A stretch of DNA of 64,000 nt from Labrys wisconsinensis (GCF_030814995.1 NZ_JAUSVX010000004.1:310001-374000); one strand, 5' to 3'; positions 17,352 through 27,602 are shown, numbered from the stretch's first letter. Notes: generated by a model from the letters alone, not told the origin. A program made the numbers and translations.

Positions 17352-17469
17352 TCCGGCCGACTGTCGCACTCTGCCGGCGGCCGTGAGCGGGCCGGCAGGG
17401 TTTGAGCCATATCGAGGGCCGCGGGCGGGCGCGGCGCAGGCTTCGACCATTGCCCGGCGGGACATCGCC

Positions 17470-17919
17470 ATGCTCCATCGCATCATCCTCCATCTCGCCC
17501 GCGCGCCCGATCATCCCGACGGCAGCGACCGCATCGGCTACGAGCTGCTCGCACCGCTCGACGGTGACGGCCATCTCGACCCGATCGGCTGGCAGCAGGT
17601 TCGCGCCCTGTGTCACGTGCGCCGTTTCGCGCCCGACGAGCCCGAGCGCGGTGGCCTGCTCGTCCACCGCCCCGGCGGCACGGGCGGCGCGACCTGGCTG
17701 ATCGATTTCGGCCGCGGCGCCGCCGGCGACGATGAAAGCGGCCATCGCCTCGAGACCCATGTCTTTCGGAAAGGCGAATGCATCTCGATCGGCAATGCCC
17801 GGCGCCGCCTCAGGACCTTCAGGATCGTCGACGTGCAACCCGTGCGCGAACGCCTCGCTCCGTCGCGCCGTCCAACCGGCGAAGCGCCGGGTCGGCGCCG
17901 GGTCCGTGTTCCCTGGTGA
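17470..17919 (+). CDS. Conserved hypothetical protein of the low-oxygen block
   Basis: 149 residues from the ATG at 17470 (MLHRIILHLARAPDHPDGS). I do not recognise a named domain, but the layout HLARxPxxPxGS...GYELLAPLD...RRFAPDE..GLLVHRPGG...TWLIDF recurs in proteins encoded beside universal stress and FNR-regulated genes in proteobacteria. There is no signal peptide or membrane helix, and the C-terminus is arginine-rich (PGRRRVRVPW). A weak FNR-like half-site (TTGAGCCATATCGA at 17402-17415) lies upstream. Function unknown. Confidence 0.65.
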   Translation: MLHRIILHLARAPDHPDGSDRIGYELLAPLDGDGHLDPIGWQQVRALCHVRRFAPDEPERGGLLVHRPGGTGGATWLIDFGRGAAGDDESGHRLETHVFRKGECISIGNARRRLRTFRIVDVQPVRERLAPSRRPTGEAPGRRRVRVPW

Positions 17920-17988
17920 CGAGGCGAGGCTGCCGGAGTGCGGGTATCCCGCAGGCAGCCTGCCCTCGATCCTGACGGACGATGAATG

Positions 17989-19389
17989 CTAGATCGACGG
18001 CGCGTGCCGGATCGAGCACGGATCGAGGTAGCGGTCGAACACCGCGCAGATCGCGCGCACGAAAGGCCGTCCCCTCTCCGTTACCGTGAGATAGCGGTCG
18101 CGCCGCCGGATCAGGCCGTCCTGCTCGAAGCGGCAGAGCCGGACGAGGTCGGGCAGAAGGCCGTCCGGGCTGACGTCGTGGCGGCCGGCGACGTCGAGCA
18201 GGTCGACGGCGAGGTCGCACATCAACCGCGCGATGATCTCGCCGCGGAACCGATCCTCGGTGCTCAGCACGAGGCCGCGCGCGACGGGCAGGTGCCCTCG
18301 TCCGACGGCCGTGCGCCAGAGCGGCACCTTCACGACATTCTGGACATATCCCGCCGGCAAATGACCGATGGACGATGCGCCCAGGCCGATGAGCGTCTCG
18401 GCCTGGTCCGTGGTGTATCCCTGGAAGTTCCGGCGGACCGTCCCGCGAGCCAGCGCCCGCGCCAGCCGGTCGCCTGGCCTGGCGAAATGGTCGAGGCCGA
18501 CGCGGACATAGCCGCGCTCCTCCAGGTCGTCGGCCGCGACCTCCTGCTGGCGGAAGCGCTCGAGCGGGCCTGGCAGAGCCTCCTCCGGAATCAGGCGCTG
18601 GGCCGGCTTCATCCACGGCACGTGCGCATAGCCGAACAGGGCGATGCGGTCGGGCGCCAGGGTCAGCACCTGCTCCACCGTCGCTCTGAGGCCCATGGTC
18701 GTCTGATGCGGCAGGCCGTACATCAGGTCCAGGTTGATCGCGGCGATGCCGGCCTCGCGCAGCGTCTCGACCGCCCAGCGCGTCCGGGAGAATGGCTGCC
18801 AGCGGTGCACCGCCCGCTGGACCTTGGGATCGACGTCCTGCACGCCGAGGCTGATGCGGTTCACGCCGGCCGAGACGGCGGCCTCGATCCAGTCCCGCGT
18901 CAGCGTGCGCGGATCGCATTCCACCGCGAGCTCGGTGTCCGGGCCGAGGCGGAAGCCGGTCCGCAGCCGGTCGAGGATGCTGCCGAAGTCGGCGCCCGAC
19001 AGGATGTTCGGGGTGCCGCCGCCGAAATGGATCGCGCCGACGTTCAGGCGGCGACCGACCGCCTCGGTGACCAGCGCGATCTCGTCGAGCAGCCTCGCCG
19101 CATAATCCGCCACCGGCTCGGCGCGGGGACTCGCCGCCGTGTGGCAGCCGCAATACCAGCACAGCTGCTCGCAGAAGGGCACGTGCAGGTAGAGCGAGAC
19201 CGCGTCGGCCGGATCGAGCCGGCGCAGCCAGCCGCGATACTGCGCCTCGCCGACGCCCTCGTGGAAATGCGGCGCCGTGGGATAGCTGGTGTAGCGCGGA
19301 ACCCGGCCGTCGTAGCGGGCGATCAGCTCGGCCGCCGAGCGAGGCCCCCAGCGCGGGCAATCGGGCTTGAGCGTGCAGGCTTGCGGCAT
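17989..19389 (-). CDS. hemN: Oxygen-independent coproporphyrinogen III oxidase
   Basis: 466 residues from the ATG at 19389 (MPQACTLKPDCPRWG). The radical SAM cluster motif is HVPFCEQLCWYCGCHT (C-x3-C-x2-C). IHFGGGTPNILS, ECDPRTLTRDW and GVQDVDPKVQRAVHR match HemN proper rather than HemW. It converts coproporphyrinogen III to protoporphyrinogen IX without oxygen, using two SAM. Heme supply at low oxygen fits the neighbouring cytochrome bd and FixL. An FNR/FixK box lies 57 bases upstream. Confidence 0.95.
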   Translation of the reverse strand: MPQACTLKPDCPRWGPRSAAELIARYDGRVPRYTSYPTAPHFHEGVGEAQYRGWLRRLDPADAVSLYLHVPFCEQLCWYCGCHTAASPRAEPVADYAARLLDEIALVTEAVGRRLNVGAIHFGGGTPNILSGADFGSILDRLRTGFRLGPDTELAVECDPRTLTRDWIEAAVSAGVNRISLGVQDVDPKVQRAVHRWQPFSRTRWAVETLREAGIAAINLDLMYGLPHQTTMGLRATVEQVLTLAPDRIALFGYAHVPWMKPAQRLIPEEALPGPLERFRQQEVAADDLEERGYVRVGLDHFARPGDRLARALARGTVRRNFQGYTTDQAETLIGLGASSIGHLPAGYVQNVVKVPLWRTAVGRGHLPVARGLVLSTEDRFRGEIIARLMCDLAVDLLDVAGRHDVSPDGLLPDLVRLCRFEQDGLIRRRDRYLTVTERGRPFVRAICAVFDRYLDPCSIRHAPSI

Positions 19390-19445
19390 GGTCGACCTCG
19401 GCTGGACCGGATGGTCACGCATAGCCACCGGCTCGCCGGCGCGCC

Positions 19446-19459
19446 TTGATCCCGCTCAA
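19446..19459. promoter_or_regulatory. FNR/FixK box upstream of hemN
   Basis: TTGATCCCGCTCAA matches nine of ten positions of TTGAT-N4-ATCAA, 57 bases upstream of hemN on the minus strand and just after the fixK stop. Control of hemN by FNR/FixK proteins is common in this bacterial group. Confidence 0.72.
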
Positions 19460-19475
19460 TGCCCGCCGGCCGGCG

Positions 19476-20162
19476 TCAGGCGTTGAGCCGGCGCAGGGCG
19501 GCCTTGTTGCGCAGCACGATGTTGCGCCGGGCCGCCGGCAGGGCGATGACGCCGTCGCGCTCGAGCTGGGTGAGGGTTCGCGACACGGTCTCGATGGTAA
19601 GGCCGAGATAGTCGGCGATGTCGCTGCGCGACATCGGCAGCTCGATGGCGTCGACATGGACCCGATCCGCCATCTCGAGCAGGAAGGTCGCGACCTTCTC
19701 CGTCGCCGACTTGCGGCCGAGCAGGATCATATGCTGCTGGGCCCGTTCGAGGTTGAGCAGCGCCGTTGCGACCACCTGCCGGGCGAGCGGCATGTCGCCG
19801 GCGGCCAGGATCTCCAGGCTGCAGCGGCGATAGGCGACCACGACGGCCTCGCCCACCGCCTCGGCGGAGCAGTGGTAGTCCGTGCCGCGCTCGATGCCGA
19901 AGATGTCGCCGGCGACATGGAAGGCCTCGATCTGGCGGCGGCCGTCGCTCAGGATCTTGCAGGTCCGCACCACGCCGGCGGTGACCTTGAAGTACCAGCG
20001 GGCCTCGTCGCCTTCCCCGTAGATCTCCTCGTCCTTGTGGACGCTGCGGGCGATCCCCATCGCCGGCGCCTCCCCTCGGGCGGCGGCCGCCGGCCCGCCC
20101 GCCCGCATCGGGGTGGCGGGTGCGGCGGGATCGATCCCGGTCGTTGCCGGTGCGGTCTGCAT
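19476..20162 (-). CDS. fixK: Crp/Fnr-family regulator, FixK type
   Basis: 228 residues from the ATG at 20162; a shorter start at MGIARSVHKDEEIYGEGDEA (residue 35) is possible. The cyclic-nucleotide-fold domain spans about residues 45-150. The helix-turn-helix is SRSDIADYLGLTIETVSRTL, whose E-x2-SR recognition pattern reads TTGAT half-sites. The N-terminal cysteine cluster of oxygen-sensing FNR is absent, so it is a FixK-type protein that depends on FixLJ for its expression. It most likely acts on the eight boxes in this block. Confidence 0.88.
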   Translation of the reverse strand: MQTAPATTGIDPAAPATPMRAGGPAAAARGEAPAMGIARSVHKDEEIYGEGDEARWYFKVTAGVVRTCKILSDGRRQIEAFHVAGDIFGIERGTDYHCSAEAVGEAVVVAYRRCSLEILAAGDMPLARQVVATALLNLERAQQHMILLGRKSATEKVATFLLEMADRVHVDAIELPMSRSDIADYLGLTIETVSRTLTQLERDGVIALPAARRNIVLRNKAALRRLNA

Positions 20163-20283
20163 CAGAGCCTCCTCGGTGGGCCATGGCCCATCGGTACCGG
20201 CATGCCTCGCCGGCGGAAATTCCGGTTCGACGCTGAGGAGAGGTCCTTAAGGCGGGTCCCTCAGGGGTTTTCCGGAGGCGGCC

Positions 20284-20664
20284 TCAGCCCGGTGCGGTGA
20301 CCAGCGCGCTGCGGATGGTCTCGACCAGGGCTCCGTCCGTCAGCGGCTTCTCCAGGACCTTGCGGATGCCGGAGCGCGCTGCCCGCGCGCGCATGTCGTT
20401 GCTGACCCGGCTGGCAATGAGGATGGCGGGCAGGCCGACGCTGCGCCCGCGCAGCGCGTCGACGAGCTCGATGCCGTTCATCGCCGGCATGCTGTAGTCG
20501 ACGACGAGGCAGCCGGTGGCCGGCAGGTCCTTCGCGCCGAGAATGGCGGCGGGGCCCTCGTAGAGCTGCACGCGCAGGCCCTCCATCTCGAGGGCGAAGC
20601 GCAGGGCCTGCCGCACGGCCGAATCATCGTCGACCACCAGGATCGGTCCAAGCTTGGCGGTCAT
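20284..20664 (-). CDS. Single-domain response regulator (possible FixT-like feedback protein)
   Basis: 126 residues, receiver domain only: ILVVDDDSAVRQAL acidic pair, phospho-acceptor Asp56 in LVVDYSMPAMNG, and the conserved lysine in VLEKPLTDG. There is no output domain. It lies between fixJ and fixK and has a FNR/FixK box upstream. FixT of Sinorhizobium and Caulobacter, which inhibits FixL, is a small receiver-like protein under FixK control, so a similar feedback role is possible. Unlike Caulobacter FixT, only one cysteine (Cys52) is seen. A phosphate-sink role is the alternative. Confidence 0.8.
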   Translation of the reverse strand: MTAKLGPILVVDDDSAVRQALRFALEMEGLRVQLYEGPAAILGAKDLPATGCLVVDYSMPAMNGIELVDALRGRSVGLPAILIASRVSNDMRARAARSGIRKVLEKPLTDGALVETIRSALVTAPG

Positions 20665-20731
20665 CCGACATCCTGCCGCAGCGCCGGGAAACGGCGAGCG
20701 TCATCCATGCCAGCCCGGCGCTCGCGGCGAC

Positions 20732-20745
20732 TTGATATGCGTCAA
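20732..20745. promoter_or_regulatory. FNR/FixK box upstream of the lone receiver gene
   Basis: TTGATATGCGTCAA matches nine of ten fixed positions. It is 68 bases upstream of the receiver-only gene on the minus strand, right after the fixJ stop, so the receiver gene has its own oxygen-controlled promoter. Confidence 0.7.
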
Positions 20746-20752
20746 CCCGGCG

Positions 20753-21385
20753 TCAGGGCTGCGGATCGCCGCCCCGGCCGACACCGGCGGCGAGCGCCAT
20801 CCGCACCAGCTCGGACAGGCTGGAGGCCCGCATCTTGGTCATGAGATTGGCGCGATAGATCTCGACCGTGCGCGGGCTGATGGCGAGGTGGGCGGCGATG
20901 GTCTTGTTCGGGTGGCCTTCGAGCAGGCCGTCCAGAACCTGGCGCTCGCGCTCGGACAGGGATTCGACACGGGTGCCGAGGTCGGCGGCGGCGGACCTGC
21001 GGTCGAGGTCCCAGCGCTGGCGATCGAGCGCGGCGCGCACCGACTCGATGATGGCGCCGTCGTCGAAGGGCTTCTCGATGAAGTCAGCCGCGCCGTCCTT
21101 CATGGCGGCGACGGCGAGGGGGATGTCGCCGTGTCCGGTGATCACGATCACCGGCATCGCGCTGCCGAGATCCCTGAGCCGGCGCAGCAGCTCCAGGCCG
21201 TCCATGCCCGGCATGCGGACGTCGGTGACGACGCAGCCGGCTGTCGCGCCGGTGCAGGCCTGGAGGAAGGCCTCGGCCGAGTCGTAGAGCCGGGTCGAGA
21301 TCCCGGCCGTGGCGAACAGGAAGGCGAGCGACTGCCGGACGGCGATATCGTCGTCGACCACGTGCACCGCGAGATCATGCGCCAT
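20753..21385 (-). CDS. fixJ: Two-component response regulator FixJ
   Basis: 210 residues from the ATG at 21385 ([20 protein letters not shown]). The receiver has phospho-acceptor Asp55 ([13 protein letters not shown]), the [10 protein letters not shown] switch and Lys105 in FIEKPF. The LuxR-type HTH ([20 protein letters not shown]) fills the C-terminus. FixJ is phosphorylated by FixL at low oxygen and activates fixK. Its start overlaps the end of fixL by 11 bases, so the two are translationally coupled. Confidence 0.93.
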   Translation of the reverse strand: MAHDLAVHVVDDDIAVRQSLAFLFATAGISTRLYDSAEAFLQACTGATAGCVVTDVRMPGMDGLELLRRLRDLGSAMPVIVITGHGDIPLAVAAMKDGAADFIEKPFDDGAIIESVRAALDRQRWDLDRRSAAADLGTRVESLSERERQVLDGLLEGHPNKTIAAHLAISPRTVEIYRANLMTKMRASSLSELVRMALAAGVGRGGDPQP

Positions 21386-22877
21386 CGGTGAGGTCCTCGT
21401 CCGCTGCGGTCCGCAGGGTGAAACGGAACACGGTGCCCCCGCCCGGGTTGGGCTCGGTCCACAGCCGGCCGCCATGGGTCTCGACGATCGTCCGGCAGAT
21501 CGACAGGCCGACGCCCATGCCGTAGGGCTTGGTGGTGACGAAGGGTTGGAAGAGCTGCGGCGCGATCGCCGGGTCGATGCCGGGGCCGGTATCGGCGACC
21601 CGCACTTCCACCAGGCCGCCCTCGGCCGCGCCGGTCTCGATGGCGAGCGCGGGGCTCGGGCTGTCCTGCATGGCCTCGATGGCGTTGCGGATGAGATTGA
21701 GGATCACCTGCTGCACCTGGATCCGGTCGACGAAGACGCGCTCGATATCCGAGTCGAGGTTGAACGAGACCCGGATGCCCCGTTCCTTGGCGCCGACCAG
21801 CGCCAGCGCCGCCGCCTCCTGCACCACCTTGGAGAGGTTCTCCACGCGGTGCTCGTTCTCGCCGCGGGCCACGAATTCACGCAGATGCCGGATGATCTGG
21901 CCGGCCCGGATCGCCTGGTCCGCGGCCTGGCCGACCGCGTCGCGCAGCAGCGCGGCATTCGGGTCCTGGCTGTGCTCCAGCAGCCGCCGGCAGCCCTTGA
22001 GATAGTTGGCGATCGCCGTCAGCGGCTGATTGATCTCGTGAGCCAGGGTCGAGGCCATCTCGCCCAGCGCCGTGAAGCGCGACATGTGGACCAGCTCCGC
22101 CTGCAGCTCCTGCAGGCGCGCCTCGGTCTGCTGGCGCTCGGTGAGGTCGCGGATGAAGCCGGTGAAGAAGCGGGCTTCGGCCGACCGCATCTCGCCGACC
22201 GACAGCTCCATCGGGAAGGTCGAGCCGTCCTTGCGCTGGCCGACCACGACGCGGCCGATGCCGATGATCCGGCGCTCGCCGGTGGTGAGGTAGCGGCCGA
22301 CATAGCCGTCGTGCTGCTCGCGATAGGGCGAGGGCATGAGCATGCTCACGTTGCGTCCGACGACCTCCTCCGGCGCGTAGCCGAACAGGCGCTGCGCCGT
22401 GGCGCTGAAGGATTGCACGACCGCGCGCTCGTCGATCACGACCATGGCGTCGGGAACCGTCTCGAGGATCGAGCGCAGATGCGCTTCGCGCGCCGTCAGC
22501 CGCGCCGCCGCCTCGACCTCCCGCGAGATGTCCTGGATCACGACCACGAAGCCGTGCGCTTCGCCGCCGGCTCCGATCAGGGGCGTGATGGTCCGATGGC
22601 AGGTCAGCACCTGCCCGTCGCGGCGCGTGACGACGACGTCCGCGCGGGAGGCTGAAGCAGAGCCGGCGGTTGCGGGCGCTGCCTCCTCGCCGCCATGGGA
22701 CGGGCGGGCCTGCGTCACGGCGAGCCCGGTCGCATCCGCAAGGCCGATGACCTCCTCGGCGCCGAGGCTGCGCGCGACCACCCGCCCGGCGGGGTCGGTC
22801 AGCACCACCGCGGGGTTCACCGCGGATCGCGGCGATCGCGCGCCGTGCGTGGTCGGATCGTCGTCCTCGTTCAGCAC
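21375..22877 (-). CDS. fixL: Oxygen-sensing histidine kinase FixL
   Basis: 500 residues with no membrane helices, so probably cytosolic. An N-terminal PAS-like region (about 20-118) precedes the heme PAS domain (about 130-250). The heme PAS has the PYREQHDGY motif with His189 as proximal heme ligand and IIGIGR with Arg209 at the FixL oxygen-switch position. The HisKA histidine is His280 (TLAHEINQP). ATPase boxes are [15 protein letters not shown] and GMGVGLSI. Oxygen bound to heme turns the kinase off. The first PAS resembles that of other soluble FixL proteins but its ligand is unknown. Confidence 0.94.
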   Translation of the reverse strand: MLNEDDDPTTHGARSPRSAVNPAVVLTDPAGRVVARSLGAEEVIGLADATGLAVTQARPSHGGEEAAPATAGSASASRADVVVTRRDGQVLTCHRTITPLIGAGGEAHGFVVVIQDISREVEAAARLTAREAHLRSILETVPDAMVVIDERAVVQSFSATAQRLFGYAPEEVVGRNVSMLMPSPYREQHDGYVGRYLTTGERRIIGIGRVVVGQRKDGSTFPMELSVGEMRSAEARFFTGFIRDLTERQQTEARLQELQAELVHMSRFTALGEMASTLAHEINQPLTAIANYLKGCRRLLEHSQDPNAALLRDAVGQAADQAIRAGQIIRHLREFVARGENEHRVENLSKVVQEAAALALVGAKERGIRVSFNLDSDIERVFVDRIQVQQVILNLIRNAIEAMQDSPSPALAIETGAAEGGLVEVRVADTGPGIDPAIAPQLFQPFVTTKPYGMGVGLSICRTIVETHGGRLWTEPNPGGGTVFRFTLRTAADEDLTDGA

Positions 22878-22978
22878 GTCCGCTCGTCCGCCTCCTGCAG
22901 GCTTCCTTCTAGGCGTCCTGCGCGCGGGTGGGAAGCGTGCGCGCCCGGCGCAGAGCGCATATCGAAGCGGGCGCCGCT

Positions 22979-22992
22979 TTGATCGGCGTCAA
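22979..22992. promoter_or_regulatory. FNR/FixK box between fixL and adh
   Basis: TTGATCGGCGTCAA matches nine of ten fixed positions. It lies 102 bases upstream of fixL (minus) and 60 bases upstream of the alcohol dehydrogenase start (plus). The distance fits activation of the dehydrogenase better. Confidence 0.7.
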
Positions 22993-23051
22993 TGCATCCG
23001 CCCGGCTCCCGCTCTCCCATGCGAGCCGACGCACGACACGGAGGCGGCCCC

Positions 23052-24035
23052 ATGCACGCGATGGTCCTGAACCGGCCGCGCCGCCCCCTCGAATGGACGG
23101 AACGCCCGGACCCGGTGCCCAAGGCCGGCGAGATCCGCCTGCGGGTGGAGGCCTGCGGGGTGTGCCGGACCGACCTGCACATCGTCGACGGTGACCTGCG
23201 GCACCCGCGCCTGCCCGTGGTGCCGGGCCACGAGATCGTCGGGCGGGTCGACGCCATCGGCCCGTTCGTCCGCGGCTTCGTGCTCGGCCAGCGGGTCGGC
23301 GTGCCCTGGCTCGGCCACGCCTGCGGGCATTGCGCCTATTGCGCCGGCGGCCGCGAGAACCTGTGCGACGACCCGCTGTTCACGGGCTACACCTGCGACG
23401 GCGGCTTCGCCTCCCATGCGATCGCCGACGCCAAATTCGCCTTTCAGCTCGACGAGCGCGCCGATCCGGTCACCCTCGCGCCGCTGCTCTGTGCTGGCCT
23501 GATCGGCTGGCGCAGCCTGAAGCTGGCGGGAGCGGGCGAAGCCATCGGTCTCTACGGCTTCGGCGCCGCGGCTCACATCGTCGCGCAGCTCTGCCTGCAT
23601 CAGGGCCGCCGCGTCCACGCCTTCACCCGTCCGGGTGATGCGCAGGCCCAGTCCTTCGCCCGCTCCCTCGGCGCCGTCTGGGCCGGCGGTTCCGACGAGC
23701 CGGCGGCCGAGCCGCTGGATGCCGCCATCATCTTCGCGCCCGTCGGCTGGCTGGTGCCGGCTGCCCTTCGCGCGGTCCGCAAGGGCGGCAAGGTCGTGTG
23801 CGGCGGGATCCACATGAGCGACATCCCGGCCTTCCCCTACGGGCTGCTCTGGGAGGAGCGCCAGCTTCTGTCCGTGGCCAACCTCACGCGCGCCGACGCG
23901 GCGGAGTTCCTCGCCGCCGTCGCCGCTGCGCCGGTGCGGACCGCGACGACCCGCTATGCGCTCGAGCAGGCGAACACGGCCCTCGCCGATCTGCGCGACG
24001 GGCGCCTGCAGGGCGCGGCCGTGCTGGTGCCCTGA
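23052..24035 (+). CDS. Zinc-dependent alcohol dehydrogenase (AdhA type)
   Basis: 327 residues from the ATG at 23052 (MHAMVLNRPRRPLEWTE). The catalytic zinc site is ACGVCRTDLHI plus PGHEIVG. The structural zinc cysteines are in CGHCAYCAGGRENLC. The nucleotide-binding motif is GLYGFGAAAHIVAQ, and PLLCAGLIGWRSLK is typical for the AdhA/YdjJ branch. It probably reduces acetaldehyde or other aldehydes with NAD(P)H when oxygen is short, or the reverse. A FNR/FixK box is 60 bases upstream. It stands alone; the next gene has its own box. Confidence 0.92.
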   Translation: MHAMVLNRPRRPLEWTERPDPVPKAGEIRLRVEACGVCRTDLHIVDGDLRHPRLPVVPGHEIVGRVDAIGPFVRGFVLGQRVGVPWLGHACGHCAYCAGGRENLCDDPLFTGYTCDGGFASHAIADAKFAFQLDERADPVTLAPLLCAGLIGWRSLKLAGAGEAIGLYGFGAAAHIVAQLCLHQGRRVHAFTRPGDAQAQSFARSLGAVWAGGSDEPAAEPLDAAIIFAPVGWLVPAALRAVRKGGKVVCGGIHMSDIPAFPYGLLWEERQLLSVANLTRADAAEFLAAVAAAPVRTATTRYALEQANTALADLRDGRLQGAAVLVP

Positions 24036-24059
24036 GGAGCGGCTGCGTCGCCGCGGCGA

Positions 24060-24073
24060 TTGAGGCAGATCAA
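24060..24073. promoter_or_regulatory. FNR/FixK box upstream of usp (24146-24994)
   Basis: TTGAGGCAGATCAA matches nine of ten fixed positions, 72 bases upstream of the third universal stress gene. Confidence 0.7.
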
Positions 24074-24145
24074 GGACGGTTAGCCGGCACAGTGGCGGGA
24101 TGAATCGATCGCCAGACGACAGGGCTTCCGTAGAGGCAGGCGCCG

Positions 24146-24994
24146 ATGATCAAGGACATACTGGTTCATCTCGACGGCGGTGCCGAAGACGAGACGCGCG
24201 TCGCCCATGCCCGGATGCTCGCCGAAGCCAACGGGGCGCGGCTGGTCGGCGTGCTGACGGCGCTCCTCCCGGCGTTCCGTGTGCTCGCCGACGGCGTCGG
24301 CGACGAGGGGGCGAGGCACTACGATGCGGATGCGCGGGCGCGCTGCGAGACGCACATGGCGCGGCTCGAGGCCATCCGGCTGGAGCTCTGTCGTCGCTTC
24401 GCCAATTCGGCGGCGATGCGGGAGGTCCTGCGCATCGACGGCTTCCCCGAGACCGTCTGCGCGCAGCTGGTCCGGGAGGTGCGCCGCGCCGATCTCCTGG
24501 TCGCGACCTGCCCCTATCGGGCCGGCCATCGCCGGTGGGACGGCCTGGTCGAGGCCGCCATGCTCGAAGGCGGACGGCCGCTCTACCTCGTGCCGCCCGG
24601 CCGCCCGCCGGCGGATCGGATCCGCTCGGTCGTGGTGGCCTGGAAGGATGGACGCGAGCTCGCGCGCGCAGTCGGCGACGCCATGCCCCTCCTTGCGGAC
24701 GCCGCCGGCGCCACGCTCGTCTGCGTGCCCGAGCCCGAGAATCCCGACCCGTCGGACGGCCTCGACGCATGGGCCGAGCACCTGCGCTGGCACGGGGTCC
24801 GGGCGAGCTGCCGCATGCTCGACGGCGATGCCGGGCCCGTGGGCCGGCTGATGATCGAGGAGGCCCATCGCCTCGGGGCGGACCTGATCGTGCTCGGGGC
24901 CTACGGTCATTCCCGCCTGAGGGAATGGCTGGTGGGCGGCACGACGCGCGACCTGCTGCGGCTCAGCGACATTCCGCTGCTCGTCGCCCATTGA
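24146..24994 (+). CDS. Universal stress protein, tandem UspA domains
   Basis: 282 residues starting MIKDILVHLDGGAEDETRVA. It has two UspA folds; the second begins at about residue 152 (RIRSVVVAWKDGRELARAVG) and ends in LIVLGAYGHSRLREWLVGGT, the nucleotide-binding type glycine motif. It follows the alcohol dehydrogenase but has its own FNR/FixK box. It converges on the phosphoketolase gene, 123 bases away, a gap in which I see no clear terminator. Confidence 0.88.
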   Translation: MIKDILVHLDGGAEDETRVAHARMLAEANGARLVGVLTALLPAFRVLADGVGDEGARHYDADARARCETHMARLEAIRLELCRRFANSAAMREVLRIDGFPETVCAQLVREVRRADLLVATCPYRAGHRRWDGLVEAAMLEGGRPLYLVPPGRPPADRIRSVVVAWKDGRELARAVGDAMPLLADAAGATLVCVPEPENPDPSDGLDAWAEHLRWHGVRASCRMLDGDAGPVGRLMIEEAHRLGADLIVLGAYGHSRLREWLVGGTTRDLLRLSDIPLLVAH

Positions 24995-25117
24995 AGGGGC
25001 GATCGCGGCCGGCCGAAGGCCCGGCGACAGCTCGCGGGCTTCGACCAATCCGTCGAGCCTGGGCACTGCAGGTCCGACTCCACGCGCGCTCGAAGCCCGA
25101 GCGGCAGCTCCACCGGA

Positions 25118-27505
25118 TCACAGCTCCGCCGGCCAGCGCCAATCGCGCACCTCGGGCATGTCGAGGCCGTATTGCCGGATATAGCGATCGTGCTCGATCA
25201 GCTTGTCGCGGATCGCCTGCTTGGCGTAGACGGCGGCGGCGCCGAGCTTGGGCACGCGGTCGATCACGTCGGCGACCAGGTGGAAGCGGTCGAGCCGGTT
25301 GCGCACCACCATGTCGAACGGCGTCGTGGTCGAGCCCTCCTCCTCGTAGCCGCGCACGTGCATGTTGTCGTGGTTGGTGCGCTTGTAGGCCAGGCGGTGA
25401 ATCAGCCAGGGGTAGCCGTGATAGGCGAAGATCACCGGCTTGTTGGTGGTGAACAGCGCGTCGAAGTCGCTGTCGGTCAGCCCGTGCGGATGCTGGGTCC
25501 TGGGCTGCAGTGTCATCAGGTCGACGACGTTGACCACCCGCACCTTCAGGCCCTGCACGTGGCGGCGCAGGAAATCGACCGCGGCCAGGGTCTCCAGCGT
25601 CGGCACGTCGCCGGCGCAGGCCATCACCACGTCCGGCTCCTCGTCGCGGTCGTTGCTCGCCCATTCCCAGATGCCGATGCCCTGGGTGCAATGCTTGATC
25701 GCCGCATCCATGCCGAGCCATTGCGGCGCCGGCTGCTTGCCCGCGACGATGACGTTGATGCGGTTCCAGCTCCTCAGGCAATGGTCGGTGACGTAGAGCA
25801 GCGTGTTGGCGTCCGGCGGCAGGTAGACCCGCACGATGTCCGCCTTCTTGTTGACGACATGGTCGATGAAGCCGGGGTCCTGGTGGCTGAAGCCGTTATG
25901 GTCCTGGCGCCAGACATGCGAGGTCAGGAGGTAGTTGAGCGAGGCGATCGGGCGGCGCCACGGCACGTCCCGCGCGGTCTTCAGCCATTTCGCATGCTGG
26001 TTGAACATCGAATCGACGATGTGGATGAAGGCCTCGTAGCAGGAGAACAGGCCGTGCCGGCCGGTGAGCAGGTAGCCTTCGAGCCAGCCCTGGCAGAGGT
26101 GCTCGCTCAAGACCTCCATCACGCGGCCATCGGGCGCCAGGTGGTCGTCCTCCGGCAGCCGCGCGGCGTTCCAGGCCCGGTCGGTGGCCTCGAACACCGC
26201 CTGCAGCCGGTTGGAGGCGGTCTCGTCCGGGCCGAAGACGCGGAAGTTGCGGCTCGCCCGGTTGGCCCGCAGGGTATCGCGCAGGAGGGCGCCCATGACG
26301 GCCGTCGCCTCGGCGCTGTCGCCGCCGGGATGGGCCACCGGCACGGCATAGGCGGTGAAGTCGGGCAGGCGCAGCGGCCGGCGCAGCGCGCCGCCATTGG
26401 CATGCGGATTGGCGCTCATGCGCGCCTCCCCGGCGGGGGCCAGCGCCGCGATGTCCGCCTTCAGCCGGCCGGCCTGGTCGAACAGCTCCTGCGGCCGGTA
26501 GCTCGCCATCCAGGTCTCCAGGAGCTGGAGATGGCCGGGCTTGGCCATGTCGCTGAACGGCACCTGGTGCGAGCGCCAGGATCCCTCGGTCTTGAGGCCG
26601 TCCACGGTCTTGGGCCCGGTCCAGCCCTTGGGGCTGCGCAGCACGATCATCGGCCAGCGCGGCCGCTCGGTGCGGCCCTCCTCCCGCACGGCCCACTGGA
26701 TGGCGCGGATCCCGGCGAAGGCCCGGTCCATCGCCGCGGCCATGGCCTGGTGCATCGCCTCCGGCTCGTGGCCCTCGACGAAGAGCGGGTCGTAGCCGTA
26801 GCCGCGCAGCAGGCTCTCCAGCTCGTCGCCGCCGATGCGCGCCAGCACGGTCGGGTTGGCGATCTTGTAGCCGTTGAGGTGCAGGATCGGCAGCACGGCC
26901 CCGTCGGTCGCCGGGTCGAGGAACTTGTTGGCGTGCCAGGAGGTCGCCAGCGGCCCGGTCTCGGCCTCGCCGTCGCCGACGACGCAGGCGACCACGAGGC
27001 TCGGATTGTCCAGCACCGCGCCATAGGCATGGGCGAGGGAATAGCCGAGCTCGCCGCCCTCATGGATCGAGCCGGGCGTCTCCGGCGCGGCGTGACTCGG
27101 AATGCCACCGGGGAAGGAGAACTGCCGGAACAGGCGCTTCATGCCCTCCTCGTCCTCCGAGACGTCGGGGTAGAGCTCGCTGTAGGTGCCTTCCAGATAG
27201 GTGTTGGCGACCACGCCCGGCGCGCCGTGCCCGGGCCCGGCGATGAACAGCACCTCGGCGTTCTGCTCGCGGATCACCCGGTTGAGGTGGACATAGAGGA
27301 AGTTCAACCCCGGCACCGTGCCCCAATGGCCGAGCAGCCGCGGCTTGACGTGCTCGAGCTTCAAGGGCTCGCGCAGCAGCGGGTTGTCGAGCAGGTAGAC
27401 TTGGCCGACCGAGAGATAGTTCGCCGCGCGCCACCAGGCGTCCATGTGCTGCAGCGTCTGCGGCGAGAGCGGGGCGGTTTCCGTTGGCTGCGCCTTGCTG
27501 TCCAT
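25118..27505 (-). CDS. xfp: Xylulose-5-phosphate/fructose-6-phosphate phosphoketolase
   Basis: 795 residues, the normal length. The thiamine-diphosphate half has GPGHGAPG, a typical GHGAP motif, plus [23 protein letters not shown]-type landmarks (here SFPGGIPSH and [10 protein letters not shown]) and the ThDP-binding [16 protein letters not shown]. It splits xylulose-5-P or fructose-6-P with phosphate to acetyl phosphate and a triose or tetrose phosphate. Acetate kinase (27613-28809) lies directly upstream on the same strand and turns acetyl phosphate into acetate and ATP. An FNR/FixK box lies 98 bases upstream, so this is probably an energy bypass at low oxygen. Confidence 0.96.
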   Translation of the reverse strand: MDSKAQPTETAPLSPQTLQHMDAWWRAANYLSVGQVYLLDNPLLREPLKLEHVKPRLLGHWGTVPGLNFLYVHLNRVIREQNAEVLFIAGPGHGAPGVVANTYLEGTYSELYPDVSEDEEGMKRLFRQFSFPGGIPSHAAPETPGSIHEGGELGYSLAHAYGAVLDNPSLVVACVVGDGEAETGPLATSWHANKFLDPATDGAVLPILHLNGYKIANPTVLARIGGDELESLLRGYGYDPLFVEGHEPEAMHQAMAAAMDRAFAGIRAIQWAVREEGRTERPRWPMIVLRSPKGWTGPKTVDGLKTEGSWRSHQVPFSDMAKPGHLQLLETWMASYRPQELFDQAGRLKADIAALAPAGEARMSANPHANGGALRRPLRLPDFTAYAVPVAHPGGDSAEATAVMGALLRDTLRANRASRNFRVFGPDETASNRLQAVFEATDRAWNAARLPEDDHLAPDGRVMEVLSEHLCQGWLEGYLLTGRHGLFSCYEAFIHIVDSMFNQHAKWLKTARDVPWRRPIASLNYLLTSHVWRQDHNGFSHQDPGFIDHVVNKKADIVRVYLPPDANTLLYVTDHCLRSWNRINVIVAGKQPAPQWLGMDAAIKHCTQGIGIWEWASNDRDEEPDVVMACAGDVPTLETLAAVDFLRRHVQGLKVRVVNVVDLMTLQPRTQHPHGLTDSDFDALFTTNKPVIFAYHGYPWLIHRLAYKRTNHDNMHVRGYEEEGSTTTPFDMVVRNRLDRFHLVADVIDRVPKLGAAAVYAKQAIRDKLIEHDRYIRQYGLDMPEVRDWRWPAEL

Positions 27506-27602
27506 CGTGCTGCTCCAGAGCCTGGTGGAATCGATACCGCATCAACGACGCACCGTGATGACGGCATGCCGCCAGAGGTTGAGCGAGGCGCCGCGTCCCG
27601 CA

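Noticed and set aside
17402-17415. TTGAGCCATATCGA as a ninth FNR/FixK box before the hypothetical gene at 17470
   Set aside because: The second half-site is too degenerate to claim; mentioned only in the gene entry.
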